Notes under the pieces: generated by a model
What the model was told of the DNA's origin: nothing
The model's input: the letters and a program-made list of their open reading frames with translations, nothing else
The model's database searches: none
Position numbers and translations under genes: made by a program
Shown: one piece after another, positions 27,330 through 36,210 of the stretch
How the letters are laid out: every line of letters starts with the position of its first letter
Numbering within the stretch: position 1 is the stretch's first letter
NCBI GenBank assembly: GCA_003247135.1
Contig: QKAW01000011.1
Coordinates: 1-64,000, forward strand
Length of the DNA: 64,000 nt
Direction of reading: 5' to 3'
DNA from: Spirochaetales bacterium
GTDB lineage: Bacteria > Spirochaetota > Spirochaetia > DSM-2461

Positions 27330-29078
27330 TTGGGTAAAAGAGCACAGAGTTTAAAGGATAAAATTGTAAAAATAAATATGTTTTTCTTTTCTTCTGTGCT
27401 TCTTATAATTTTTATTCTTTTTTTTTCCTACTGGTATAGAATAGAAACTAATAATACTAAAAAAGATCTTATTTCCATTGCAAATGCTAAAACAAACCAA
27501 TTATATGATATTTTATGGAACCTTGACAGAACTGCAATACAACTGGCTAGTGACCTTTATATTGTAAAAGATATTTTTAAAAAACTATATTTAAATCCAT
27601 CAGAAGGTAATATTTTTGAAAAGGATAGAGTCCTGAATAATAGTGTCGTTACCACCATTTTACCCTATGTTCTTAATGAAAACATTACTTCCAGGATATG
27701 TTTATTTAACAACTATGATGATTTTGTCTCTATAGGTGATAGTATAGATGCACATAAAATTAAAGATTATTATAAAACAGAAACTTTAATTAATGTAAAA
27801 TATGAGTTTGAAATGGGAAATTTCAGGGTTCTTCTGCCTCCAAGAAAAGATCCATTTTACCTGAAAACAAAAATATCAACAGAGGAACAGGTTATTTCAC
27901 TAGTAAGAGAAATAATTGATTACTCAAATATATCATCAGATAAAGTTGGTTATATAGAAGTACAACAACAGATAAAAAAAATATCTAGAATATTTTTAGA
28001 CCTTGATCCTTCAATAAGTTACAAATTGGTTGATATAAATAATATTGAGATAATTAAAAGCAGAATAACTAAAAGTGAGAAACAAATTGGAGTTTCAATT
28101 AATATTGATGACTATGGATATAAACTTTATTTATATAAAAACAATGTATATTTAATTAAAATGTCACTTTTTTTAGCTGGAGGATTACTATTAATTTTAT
28201 TATTACTTATTATAGGTATTCGAACAACAGAAAACTTTGTTATAAGAAAATTAACCAAACCAATTGATGAATTACAGATGTTAATAAATAGTGTAGATAT
28301 TGGAAATTTGGATTTCTCTTCAAGTATTGATGGAGAGATTGATCAAATTCAACATCTTGAAATTGCCTTTCGAAAAATGCTTTTAAAATTAAAAGATTCA
28401 ATTGCAGAAAAAATTGAAGCTCAGACTGATGAACTTAGATCCCATCTCTTTGCTTTACAGGCACAAATGAATCCACATTTTATTCATAATATGATGGCTG
28501 TTATATCCTCAATCGCTGAAGAGTATGATGCTATAGAAATAGAAAACATTTGCAATAAATTATCAAGTATAATCAGATATACAGCAAAATATGATAATAA
28601 TGAGGTTACATTAAACGACGAAATAACCCATACAAAAAATTATCTAGAACTGATGCATATAAGATATGAAAATAGAATTAATTATTCCATAAATGGTAAT
28701 TATCCAGACTATGTTAAAGTTCCTAAATTTTTTCTCCAGCCCCTAGTTGAGAACTGTTTTAAGCATGGTTTCAAAAGTGTTCCATCTCCATGGTTTATTT
28801 CTATTGATATAAATATTTTTGAAAATTTTTGGTCTGTATCCATAACTGATAATGGTGGTGGATTTAGTAATGAGATAATTGATTCAATGAATAAATTAAA
28901 ATCTGAAACAACAACCAGGAAAACAGACGAAATAATACAAAATCTTCAAATTGGTGGTATGGGTTTGAGAAATGTATTTGCAAGACTATACTTGTTATAC
29001 AATGATAAAATGTATTTTCAAATCAGAAACCTAAATGATAACTTAGGTGGTGTAATTACTGTTGGAGGACCAATATGA
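27330..29078 (+). CDS. YesM-type sensor histidine kinase
   Basis: A 582-residue membrane sensor. One membrane helix is at about 15-36, the second at about 275-298 and between them is a roughly 240-residue extracytoplasmic sensing domain. A HAMP-like region follows (RKLTKPIDELQMLINSV), then the PF06580-type kinase core: AQMNPHFIHNMMAVISS with the phosphorylated His, FLQPLVENCFKHGF (N box) and DNGGGFS / GGMGLRNVFARL (G boxes). YesM kinases partner AraC-type regulators and control carbohydrate uptake. TTG start at 27330 after AAAGGA. Overlaps the regulator by 4 bases, so they form one unit and probably govern the transporter just upstream. Confidence 0.93.
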   Translation: MGKRAQSLKDKIVKINMFFFSSVLLIIFILFFSYWYRIETNNTKKDLISIANAKTNQLYDILWNLDRTAIQLASDLYIVKDIFKKLYLNPSEGNIFEKDRVLNNSVVTTILPYVLNENITSRICLFNNYDDFVSIGDSIDAHKIKDYYKTETLINVKYEFEMGNFRVLLPPRKDPFYLKTKISTEEQVISLVREIIDYSNISSDKVGYIEVQQQIKKISRIFLDLDPSISYKLVDINNIEIIKSRITKSEKQIGVSINIDDYGYKLYLYKNNVYLIKMSLFLAGGLLLILLLLIIGIRTTENFVIRKLTKPIDELQMLINSVDIGNLDFSSSIDGEIDQIQHLEIAFRKMLLKLKDSIAEKIEAQTDELRSHLFALQAQMNPHFIHNMMAVISSIAEEYDAIEIENICNKLSSIIRYTAKYDNNEVTLNDEITHTKNYLELMHIRYENRINYSINGNYPDYVKVPKFFLQPLVENCFKHGFKSVPSPWFISIDINIFENFWSVSITDNGGGFSNEIIDSMNKLKSETTTRKTDEIIQNLQIGGMGLRNVFARLYLLYNDKMYFQIRNLNDNLGGVITVGGPI

Positions 29079-30577
29079 TAAATGTTCTTGTTGTTGAAGA
29101 TGAACCACCGATTCTAAAAAGTATTTGTAGAAACATTGAGAAGGTAAACAGCAATTTTTATATTATTGGAACCGCATATGATGGAAAAGAGGCTATAAAA
29201 ATAATAAGTAACAGTACAGTTGATGTACTAATTACTGATATTCATATGCCCATAATGAATGGTCTTGAACTTTTGGAGTATGTTGAATCAAATTATCCAA
29301 GTATTATTAAGCTTGTAATTAGCGGTTATGAAGACTTTAATTATGCAAAAAAAGCTTTTCAATCAGGAATATTTGATTATTTATTAAAACCTATAGACAA
29401 AGAGATTTTCAAAAATCAGCTTAATAAAATTTATACTCAAATAACTGAAAGCAGATATGAAGTTATTAAAGAAAGATTATATAATGAAATATATACAATA
29501 CCTCAAAACAGTATATATGATCATTATCTTAATGAAAGTAAATTTAAAATATTACTACTTTGCTCCGGAACATTTCCAATTAGTGAATATGATTATCTGT
29601 TACCAGGAAAATATTATTGGGAAAAGTATGATCTAAAAAGGATTTGTCAAAGATTTTTAACTGATACAACATTCTGGGTTTTACCAGGAAAAAGTTCTGT
29701 TGAGAGAATAATTATAGTATCTACTAAAACATCATTTAATGAGAATCAATTTTTAAATCTATTCAATCATCTGAATAAACTAGATAAAATACCTATAACA
29801 TTATGCTCATCACCAATTATCCGTGACATAAGTACGCTTTCAAAAGTGCATCATCAACAAAGAATCGCACTTCATAACAGTATAATTTTTTCTAAAGCGT
29901 CAATTATTGAATATAACCCTGATATTTCAGACAAAAAACTTGATAGTAGATTTATATCGATAAATCAAGAATTTAAAAGTGATATTACGACATTAAAAAA
30001 CGATATGATTCAACCTTTTATATTAAAAAATTTAGATGATGTTCTAAAAATAGAGACATTTCAAATTGATTTGGAAGCATACCTACATTTTACATTCTAC
30101 ATTCTTTCTGAAAATACTTCAGGAAATCAGTTGTTGCTAAATATTGATAAAATTATAAAAGAATTAATTACAAATTCTTTTACAAAAAGTGACATGATTA
30201 ATGGTATAAGTGAAATATTATCAGATTTATTAAAACCACAAAGCAGTAAAGTAACACAAAAAGAACAACTAGTTAAAGATATGGCAGATTTTATAATTTT
30301 AAATTACAATAAACCTATAACTAATCAGACATTATCAGATAAATTTGGACTTGTTCCTTCTTATATTAGCTATATTTTTAAAAATCATATAGGAATTACA
30401 CCCTCTGAATATATATTAAAATATAGGATGGAAAAAGCAAAAGAGTTACTTAATACGGATTTTAATTTGCTAACTAAAGATATTGCAGAAATTGTAGGAT
30501 ATAGCGATCCTTTATATTTCTCCAGAGTTTTTAAAAAGTATTTTGGTGAGAATCCAACTGATATAAAGAAGTGTTAA
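29075..30577 (+). CDS. YesN-type response regulator with AraC DNA-binding domain
   Basis: A 500-residue protein. The receiver domain is 1-125: VVEDEPPIL, phosphorylation Asp in DVLITDIHMPIMNG, then ISGYEDFNYAKKAFQSG and YLLKPID. The middle (about 140-385) is a poorly conserved linker. The C-terminal 100 residues are AraC-type HTH: FGLVPSYISYIFKNHIGITPSEYILKYRMEKAKELL and IAEIVGYSDPLYFSRVFKKYFGENP. Start ATG overlaps the kinase stop (ATGA). Likely activates the neighbouring sugar transporter operon. A 14-base inverted repeat begins at its stop codon. Confidence 0.94.
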   Translation: MINVLVVEDEPPILKSICRNIEKVNSNFYIIGTAYDGKEAIKIISNSTVDVLITDIHMPIMNGLELLEYVESNYPSIIKLVISGYEDFNYAKKAFQSGIFDYLLKPIDKEIFKNQLNKIYTQITESRYEVIKERLYNEIYTIPQNSIYDHYLNESKFKILLLCSGTFPISEYDYLLPGKYYWEKYDLKRICQRFLTDTTFWVLPGKSSVERIIIVSTKTSFNENQFLNLFNHLNKLDKIPITLCSSPIIRDISTLSKVHHQQRIALHNSIIFSKASIIEYNPDISDKKLDSRFISINQEFKSDITTLKNDMIQPFILKNLDDVLKIETFQIDLEAYLHFTFYILSENTSGNQLLLNIDKIIKELITNSFTKSDMINGISEILSDLLKPQSSKVTQKEQLVKDMADFIILNYNKPITNQTLSDKFGLVPSYISYIFKNHIGITPSEYILKYRMEKAKELLNTDFNLLTKDIAEIVGYSDPLYFSRVFKKYFGENPTDIKKC

Positions 30578-30605
30578 TATATGGTTATAATATAACCATA
30601 TATTA
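30575..30605. terminator. Perfect 14-base inverted repeat between convergent genes
   Basis: Arms 30575-30588 and 30592-30605 (TAATATATGGTTAT and its complement) flank a 3-base loop. It starts at the regulator's stop codon and ends just before the stop of the minus-strand lipoprotein gene. The AT-rich stem and lack of long T tracts make it a weak, possibly bidirectional, terminator. Confidence 0.5.
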
Positions 30606-30611
30606 CATGAT

Positions 30612-31361
30612 TCATAGAGTTAAATGAATGTGTTTTTTGCTCCATTCAGCTGCAAAGCCAACTACAAAAACTTCATTACCTTGACTGTCAGTTGTAACAA
30701 TTTTAAATTTATCACTACCCCATGGATCGTCATCACCTTCTTCCAATGGATCATAAATATCCCCGGTATCCATATCAAAGGTTTGATTTTGTTCTAATAT
30801 TGGTCCAGAGACCCAATAAATAGTATACTTATAGATATGAAATGTTGCATCAGGAATATTGGAAGAGACCTGAAAAGTGAGGTTAACAGGTTCCATAACT
30901 GATGATTCATCCAGTTGAATATCAACTGATAATGTTTGATATTCTAAATTACTATAAACAATTCCAGTAACTTTTTTTAGGTATACTTTTGGTGTTACAG
31001 AAAGTACTCCATCTAGAGATAGAGTAAAACCTTCACTGTTTGCCACGGCATCTACATCTAAAATATATGCCAACTTTCCATCACTATATAAAGAAAATTC
31101 ACTAAATGTATATTTTCCTCCCGATAATAAATCCAAATCAATATAATAGCCCCCTAGATCTTCAGTTAGTTGAACATTAGATAATGTTGAGTAAATTTCA
31201 CCATCTTTAAGAAGTTTCAAACTAACAGTTGGAGTATTTAAACTATTAATTAATGTTCTTGTTTCATTTTTTAAATAAACTCTCTGATTTAAAATTTTTT
31301 CATTGTTCAAAGAACAACTCAATGTGATAAAAATAATTACTATACTTATTATATATTTCAT
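30612..31361 (-). CDS. Unknown beta-rich lipoprotein
   Basis: A 249-residue predicted lipoprotein; signal MKYIISIVIIFITLSC with Cys16. The mature part is made of regular beta strands (TVSLKLLKDGEIYSTLS, YYIDLDLLSGGKYTFSEFSLYSDGKLAYIL, VTPKVYLKKVTGIVYS), which suggests one or two immunoglobulin-like or beta-sandwich domains on the cell surface or in the periplasm. A DPLEEGDDDPWG acidic turn is near 200-210. No family recognised. Single gene between the two-component system and asd. Confidence 0.6.
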   Translation of the reverse strand: MKYIISIVIIFITLSCSLNNEKILNQRVYLKNETRTLINSLNTPTVSLKLLKDGEIYSTLSNVQLTEDLGGYYIDLDLLSGGKYTFSEFSLYSDGKLAYILDVDAVANSEGFTLSLDGVLSVTPKVYLKKVTGIVYSNLEYQTLSVDIQLDESSVMEPVNLTFQVSSNIPDATFHIYKYTIYWVSGPILEQNQTFDMDTGDIYDPLEEGDDDPWGSDKFKIVTTDSQGNEVFVVGFAAEWSKKHIHLTL

Positions 31362-31424
31362 AATATCTCCTTTTATTGTATATATTTAAAAAATTTATAC
31401 TGCTTTAGATATTTCGAAGAAATA

Positions 31425-31453
31425 TTGACAAAAGCCCTTATAAAATGTAATTT
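31425..31453 (+). promoter_or_regulatory. Probable promoter for asd-lysC
   Basis: Perfect TTGACA (31425-31430), 17-base spacer and TAATTT (31448-31453), 37 bases before the asd start. No leader long enough for a riboswitch. Confidence 0.45.
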
Positions 31454-31490
31454 AACAAAAATTACAATTTATTGTTAATTGGAGTAAAAG

Positions 31491-32528
31491 ATGGAAAAAA
31501 TACCTGTTGCAATTTTAGGGGCTACTGGAACTGTTGGTCAAAAATTTATTTATTTATTAGAAAATCACCCGACTTTTGAAATAAAAGAGTTGGTTGCATC
31601 TCCTAGATCTGCAGGAAAAAAATATGCAGAAGCTTGTAATTGGAAGCAAGATAGACCAATAAATGATACTATTAAAAATATAGTAGTTAAAAGTGTTGAA
31701 GATTCACTTGAAAGTAAAATTTTATTTTCTGGAATGGATGCAAGTGTAGCAGGTGAAGCAGAGACTAATTATGCAGAAAAAGGGCATATTGTTATAAGTA
31801 ATTCCAAAAATCATCGAATGGATAAAGATGTACCTATAATTATCCCGGAAGTTAATCCAGATCATTTTGATTTAATAAAATCTCAGCCTTATAAAGGTGG
31901 AATTATAACAAATTCAAACTGTTCAACAATGTTTATAGCAATGGTTCTTGCGCCATTACATAAAGAGTTTGGTGTAGAATGGGTACACGTTTCAACTATG
32001 CAGGCTATAAGTGGTGCTGGTTATCCAGGTGTATCAGCTATGGATATTTTGGGAAATGTAGTTCCATATATAGGTGGGGAAGAGGATAAAGTAGAAACTG
32101 AATCCCAGAAAATATTGGGAACTTTAGCAAACGGTGAAATTAAAGATGCAGATTTTATTATTTCTGCTCACTGTAACCGAGTGCCAGTTTTTGACGGACA
32201 TACTGAAAATTTAACAATAAAATTAAAATCTGAAGTTACAGTTGAAAAAGTAAAAGAAATTCTATCTACATTTAAGGGAATTCCACAAGAGAAAAACCTG
32301 CCATTCGCACCTAAATTTCCAATTATTGTTTTCGATGAAAATGATAGACCACAACCTTTAAGAGATTCATTACTTGATAAGGGGATGGTTACATCTGTTG
32401 GAAGAATTAGAAAAGGCACTCTTGGTGACATAAAAATGACAATTATGGGGCATAATACAATAAGAGGTGCTGCAGGTGCTGCAATACTAAATGCAGAAAC
32501 TTATGTTGCATTAGGGTATCTAAACTAA
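31491..32528 (+). CDS. asd: Aspartate-semialdehyde dehydrogenase
   Basis: A 345-residue enzyme of the archaeal/fungal-like class. NADP-binding start AILGATGTVGQKFIYLL; active-site Cys in NSNCSTMFIAMVLAPL; then VSTMQAISGAGYPGVSAMDILGN and the catalytic His in SAHCNRVPVFDGHTENL. It reduces aspartyl phosphate to aspartate semialdehyde for lysine, threonine and methionine (and cell-wall diaminopimelate or ornithine branch) synthesis. The stop codon overlaps the start of the aspartokinase gene (TAATG), the classic pairing. GGAG stands 8 bases before the ATG. Confidence 0.96.
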   Translation: MEKIPVAILGATGTVGQKFIYLLENHPTFEIKELVASPRSAGKKYAEACNWKQDRPINDTIKNIVVKSVEDSLESKILFSGMDASVAGEAETNYAEKGHIVISNSKNHRMDKDVPIIIPEVNPDHFDLIKSQPYKGGIITNSNCSTMFIAMVLAPLHKEFGVEWVHVSTMQAISGAGYPGVSAMDILGNVVPYIGGEEDKVETESQKILGTLANGEIKDADFIISAHCNRVPVFDGHTENLTIKLKSEVTVEKVKEILSTFKGIPQEKNLPFAPKFPIIVFDENDRPQPLRDSLLDKGMVTSVGRIRKGTLGDIKMTIMGHNTIRGAAGAAILNAETYVALGYLN

Positions 32529-33871
32529 TGATTGTTTTAAAGTTTGGTGGAACTTCAGTTCAAAACTCTAAATGGATAGATAATTCTATTGATATTACTT
32601 TAGAACAAATTGATAAATCTCCACTCCTGGTTTCTTCAGCTATGAGTGGAATAACTAATGGAATTCTTGAAGCAATTGAATTTGCAAAAGTTGGAAATTA
32701 CGAAAAAAGTACAGGTATATGTGAAGAATTAAGAAATAGGCACATTACAGTATGTCACGATTTCTTATCTGAGGATAATCTGAATTGTGCAAAAGAGAGA
32801 ATTGATGAGTTATTTGATGAATTTGACTCATTAATAAATGGAATTACTATGTTAAAAGAGTGTTCACCTAGAAGTATGGATACTCTTTTATCTTTTGGAG
32901 AGAGATTATCAACAATATTAATCTATTATCGATGTCTTGAAAGAGGTATTAATTCAGATCTTCTTGATTCAAGGGATTTCATTAAAACTGATGATAATTT
33001 TAACTCAGCACAAATTATTTCTGAAGAGTGTGAAAGGTTAATACCACTATTTGTGACACCTCAACCAGGGAAAATATTAATTTCCCAGGGATTCATTGGT
33101 TCCACTTTAGACGGTGTTACTTCAACCCTAGGTAGAGGTGGGTCAGATTACACTGCAACAATAATTGGTTCTGCATTAAATGCAAGTGAAGTTCAAATAT
33201 GGACAGATGTTACAGGTATAATGACCAGTGACCCAAGAAAGATTGATGGAGCCATTACAATTGACCATTTAACATATTCAGAAGCTGCAGAGCTTGCATA
33301 TTTTGGTGCAAAAGTAGTTCATCCAGCAACAATTCAACCAGCGGTAAAAAAATCAATTCCTGTGTGGGTTAGAAATACTGGGGATAAATATGCTGCAGGT
33401 ACCAAGATTACTTCAACAACTGATAAAATTGGTTTAAAAGCAATCTCAGGTAAGAAAAATGTAACTGTTGTTAATATAACTTCTTCTAAAATGTTAAATG
33501 CCTACGGATTCTTAAGGAGACTATTTTCAGTTTTTGAAAAATATAAAACTCCAGTAGACCTAATATCAACATCTGAAGTTTCAGTTACAATAACAATTGA
33601 TGACAAGAGTTACTTAAATGAAATAGTTCAGGAATTGTTAGAACTAGGAAGAGTTAAGGTTGAAGAGAATAATAGTATAATATGTCTTGTAGGTCATGAA
33701 CTCTGGAAAGACTCAATTTTTATATCCAGAGTTTTTGCAACTTTAAAAGACACTCCTATTAGAATGATCTCTCTAGGATCAAGTGACACAAACTTATCAT
33801 TTGTTGTACCTGGTAATACAACTGAAGAAACAATTCAGATTTTACATGATGAATTCTTTAAAAAGGTATAA
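32528..33871 (+). CDS. lysC: Aspartate kinase
   Basis: A 447-residue monofunctional aspartokinase. Kinase domain 1-285: start VLKFGGTSVQNSKWI, SFGERLSTILIYYRCLERG, LGRGGSDYTATIIGSAL, IWTDVTGIMTSDPRKI and SEAAELAYFGAKVVHP. The last 150 residues contain two ACT-type regulatory units (VTVVNITSSKMLN and ISLGSSDTNLSFVVP), which allow feedback inhibition by lysine or threonine. It makes aspartyl phosphate, the substrate of the preceding asd product. Its last 14 bases overlap the convergent VIT1 gene. Confidence 0.96.
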   Translation: MIVLKFGGTSVQNSKWIDNSIDITLEQIDKSPLLVSSAMSGITNGILEAIEFAKVGNYEKSTGICEELRNRHITVCHDFLSEDNLNCAKERIDELFDEFDSLINGITMLKECSPRSMDTLLSFGERLSTILIYYRCLERGINSDLLDSRDFIKTDDNFNSAQIISEECERLIPLFVTPQPGKILISQGFIGSTLDGVTSTLGRGGSDYTATIIGSALNASEVQIWTDVTGIMTSDPRKIDGAITIDHLTYSEAAELAYFGAKVVHPATIQPAVKKSIPVWVRNTGDKYAAGTKITSTTDKIGLKAISGKKNVTVVNITSSKMLNAYGFLRRLFSVFEKYKTPVDLISTSEVSVTITIDDKSYLNEIVQELLELGRVKVEENNSIICLVGHELWKDSIFISRVFATLKDTPIRMISLGSSDTNLSFVVPGNTTEETIQILHDEFFKKV

Positions 33872-34565
33872 ATATCCCAATCAAATAAGCAACTGAAAAT
33901 GCAAAAAAGCCGACTATAAGCATTTCGATACCGGATTTAATCCAATTAACTCCGGTAACGAATTTTTTTAAAGCTCCGGCCAAAAAAAGTCCTAATACAG
34001 TTACACATGTGGCAATCTTAAATAGCAACATTGAATCTAAATTGAATTTTATTAGGATTACATAGGGAAGTGTTGGAAAACAAGCACCCATGATAAAAGC
34101 ACAAAAAATTATTAAAGATGATTTTATTTCTACTTTTTGGTCCAGATCAGTTACCCCTAATTCATCAATAACCATTTCTCGAACCCAAAGTTCTTTATTT
34201 TCAGATAATTTACTAACTACTTGATCAAGCAACTCTCCGGAAAAACCCTTGTTCTCATAGATTTTTCTCAACTCTTCCTGTTCAATCTCAGGACATAGCT
34301 GTATTTCAAGATGCTCTTGTTCAATTTCATGTTTAAAATAGTCTGATTCACTTTTACTACTGATAAACTCACCAGCAGCCATACTTAATGCTCCAGCTAT
34401 TGTTGCAGCTATTAATGTTATAAGAATTGTTTTTGAATCCTGTCCTGCTCCTGCAACTCCTGCTAAAAGAGCAAAAATACTAACAACACCATCATTCATG
34501 CCAAAAGTTATCTGTCTAATTAATTCTCCACCTTGTAGATGAAATTTATCACTATATGATCTCAT
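33858..34565 (-). CDS. VIT1/CCC1-family metal transporter
   Basis: A 235-residue membrane protein with five predicted helices. The family signature FGMNDGVVSIFALLAGVAGAG is at about 21-41, followed by AGALSMAAGEFISSKSESDYF. The cytoplasmic insert (85-140) is rich in Glu and resembles the iron-binding part of VIT1 transporters. Members carry Fe2+ or Mn2+ out of the cytoplasm. It lies 5 bases after a rubrerythrin gene; ferritin-like domains fused to or beside VIT1 transporters are a known iron-export and storage pair, which supports iron as cargo. Confidence 0.9.
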   Translation of the reverse strand: MRSYSDKFHLQGGELIRQITFGMNDGVVSIFALLAGVAGAGQDSKTILITLIAATIAGALSMAAGEFISSKSESDYFKHEIEQEHLEIQLCPEIEQEELRKIYENKGFSGELLDQVVSKLSENKELWVREMVIDELGVTDLDQKVEIKSSLIIFCAFIMGACFPTLPYVILIKFNLDSMLLFKIATCVTVLGLFLAGALKKFVTGVNWIKSGIEMLIVGFFAFSVAYLIGIFIPF

Positions 34566-34570
34566 TTATA

Positions 34571-35125
34571 TTACCTGTTAATACTTGTAAAGAATATTGC
34601 ATCATGTCCACATATTGAACACTCTTTTGTTGGTACCTGATTTATTAAAATATTACCACAAACTTGACAAATTGAGATTGTATGAAAATCCAGATCGACA
34701 CCTTTCTTTAGGTTTTTTAGAGCAATTTTAAGAAATTTAGCATGTTCTTTCTCAACAAGTTTTGCCCAAGTCATGGATAATTTTGCAACTTTACCGTATT
34801 CACTCTTAAGTTCTTTTTTTATACTTTTTATCAATCTAGGGTAAAGTTTTTTATTTTCCTCTATCTCATTCTTTAAGGAAATTTCGATATTTTCAAGGGT
34901 TGAATTTAAAATATGTTCTTTGACAATTTCAGGTTTATAATCTTCTCCTAGAGCATTTGTATGATTTTTTATATGAATTTCTTCGGCTATTATCAAAGCT
35001 TTAAAAAGAAAAACTACATTTACAAAGCCCTCTTCTTCAGCTCTAGTCATAAATAATTTGTACTTTAATACAGCCTCACATTCGCCTTCTATTAATTCTT
35101 TTAAAGCTTCCTTTACTAGTTCCAA
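34571..35125 (-). CDS. Rubrerythrin-like protein
   Basis: A 184-residue protein: a four-helix ferritin-like domain (1-140) with Glu/His metal ligands (ELIEGECEAVLKYKLFMTRAEEEG; AEEIHIKNHTNAL; WAKLVEKEHAKFL), and a C-terminal rubredoxin-like zinc or iron ribbon CQVCGNILINQVPTKECSICG. Rubrerythrins reduce hydrogen peroxide with an Fe-O-Fe centre and protect anaerobes. Start is TTG at 35125 with GAGG 6 bases before. Followed 5 bases later by the VIT1-family gene. Confidence 0.88.
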   Translation of the reverse strand: MELVKEALKELIEGECEAVLKYKLFMTRAEEEGFVNVVFLFKALIIAEEIHIKNHTNALGEDYKPEIVKEHILNSTLENIEISLKNEIEENKKLYPRLIKSIKKELKSEYGKVAKLSMTWAKLVEKEHAKFLKIALKNLKKGVDLDFHTISICQVCGNILINQVPTKECSICGHDAIFFTSINR

Positions 35126-35137
35126 AGTGAACCTCTA

Positions 35138-35608
35138 TTAATCATTACTCTCTTCCAAACTATATTGAATTTCCATCACTCCATACTCCATCTCAAATGG
35201 TATTGCAATAATTGGAGCAGACTTAGGCCATTGAAGTATATGATTCTCTCCCTGTATAGTAATTGGTACTGAATGTGTAAATTTCTTTTTTGATATTTTA
35301 CTTAAAACATTACCAGCTATATTATTAACAATCTCACCGATCATATCATTAATAAGATTCCATCGTTGTGAGATCTCAGGACTATCTAATCTGGATTTCT
35401 CAAGCAATTTCGATGCAGAACTGTTTTTAAGTCTTATTGTAATTACACCTTCAAAATCTCCAACTACACCAACAATCCCTGAGATATCCCAATCATGATC
35501 TTTCTTTTCAACTATATAAGATTCTCCAGCATTAATACTTGTATTAAAGAGTTTTTGGAAAATATTTTGAGTTATTTCTATAAAATTTTCATTAATTTTA
35601 TTATACAT
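35138..35608 (-). CDS. cheX: CheX-family CheY-P phosphatase
   Basis: A 156-residue CheX-type protein. The key ExxN catalytic pattern is GEIVNNIAGN with Glu92 and Asn95, where CheX uses the Glu for the metal and the Asn for orienting water. Other family landmarks are DWDISGIVGVVGDFEGVITIRL and the end motif of alternating strands. CheX dephosphorylates CheY-P and is the main phosphatase of spirochaete chemotaxis. It is paired with a second CheX gene (35629-36093), 20 bases upstream; the two are about as similar as distant paralogues. Confidence 0.87.
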   Translation of the reverse strand: MYNKINENFIEITQNIFQKLFNTSINAGESYIVEKKDHDWDISGIVGVVGDFEGVITIRLKNSSASKLLEKSRLDSPEISQRWNLINDMIGEIVNNIAGNVLSKISKKKFTHSVPITIQGENHILQWPKSAPIIAIPFEMEYGVMEIQYSLEESND

Positions 35609-35628
35609 ATTGCCTCCTCTCCTGCCTT

Positions 35629-36093
35629 TTAGGATGTTATGCTTATTTGAATTTCAAAATCCCCGAGTTCTGTTATAAACGGAACACCGATCTTAGGTGA
35701 ATTACTTGGCCAGGATATAGTATGATTTAGACCTTGAATTACAACCGGTGGCGTTATATCTAAAGATTTCGCACTCAAAAGCGGTAGCGCATTACCCGAA
35801 ATAACATTTGCTACTTCTGCTATTAGACCAATTTTCATTTCATTACACTCATCTTCATTATCGTAACCCATACCAGACTTCTTAAGTAACTTTAATGCTA
35901 AATCCTGAGTTAATCTAATTACCAAAATACCTTCAATATCACCTACTATACCAATAATACTTGAAATACTCCAATCATGAACGAGCTGTTGTTTTACAAG
36001 AAATGGTTTCCCAAGAGAAGGTGTTATGTTAAACATTTGTGAAAATGTCGTTATAGTTGTTTTCAAAAATGGGTTTATTATTGTACTATCCAT
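35629..36093 (-). CDS. cheX: Second CheX-family phosphatase
   Basis: A 154-residue paralogue of the adjacent gene, with the same order of motifs: DWSISSIIGIVGDIEGILVIRL and AEVANVISGN with Glu93 and Asn96 conserved. The open frame begins at a TTG at 36129, but an ATG at 36093 gives a protein of the same length as the neighbour, so I use it. Two CheX genes in tandem suggest they act on different CheY-like regulators or form a heterodimer. They precede rubrerythrin and VIT1 genes on the same strand. Confidence 0.85.
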   Translation of the reverse strand: MDSTIINPFLKTTITTFSQMFNITPSLGKPFLVKQQLVHDWSISSIIGIVGDIEGILVIRLTQDLALKLLKKSGMGYDNEDECNEMKIGLIAEVANVISGNALPLLSAKSLDITPPVVIQGLNHTISWPSNSPKIGVPFITELGDFEIQISITS

Positions 36094-36210
36094 GGTTGTA
36101 AGTATTAAACAAAAACAATAAAAGATCAAATAGATTTATCATTTTTTATCACTAGATTAAAACAATTATATTATTTATGATATTAAACTCAATTTTTTTA
36201 AAGGATGTTT

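Noticed and set aside
31362-31490. Possible lysine or other riboswitch before asd
   Set aside because: The leader between the promoter and the start is under 40 bases and shows no conserved riboswitch core.
36205-36210. ATG at 36205 as SulP start
   Set aside because: It overlaps the AAGGA that serves the ATG at 36211.
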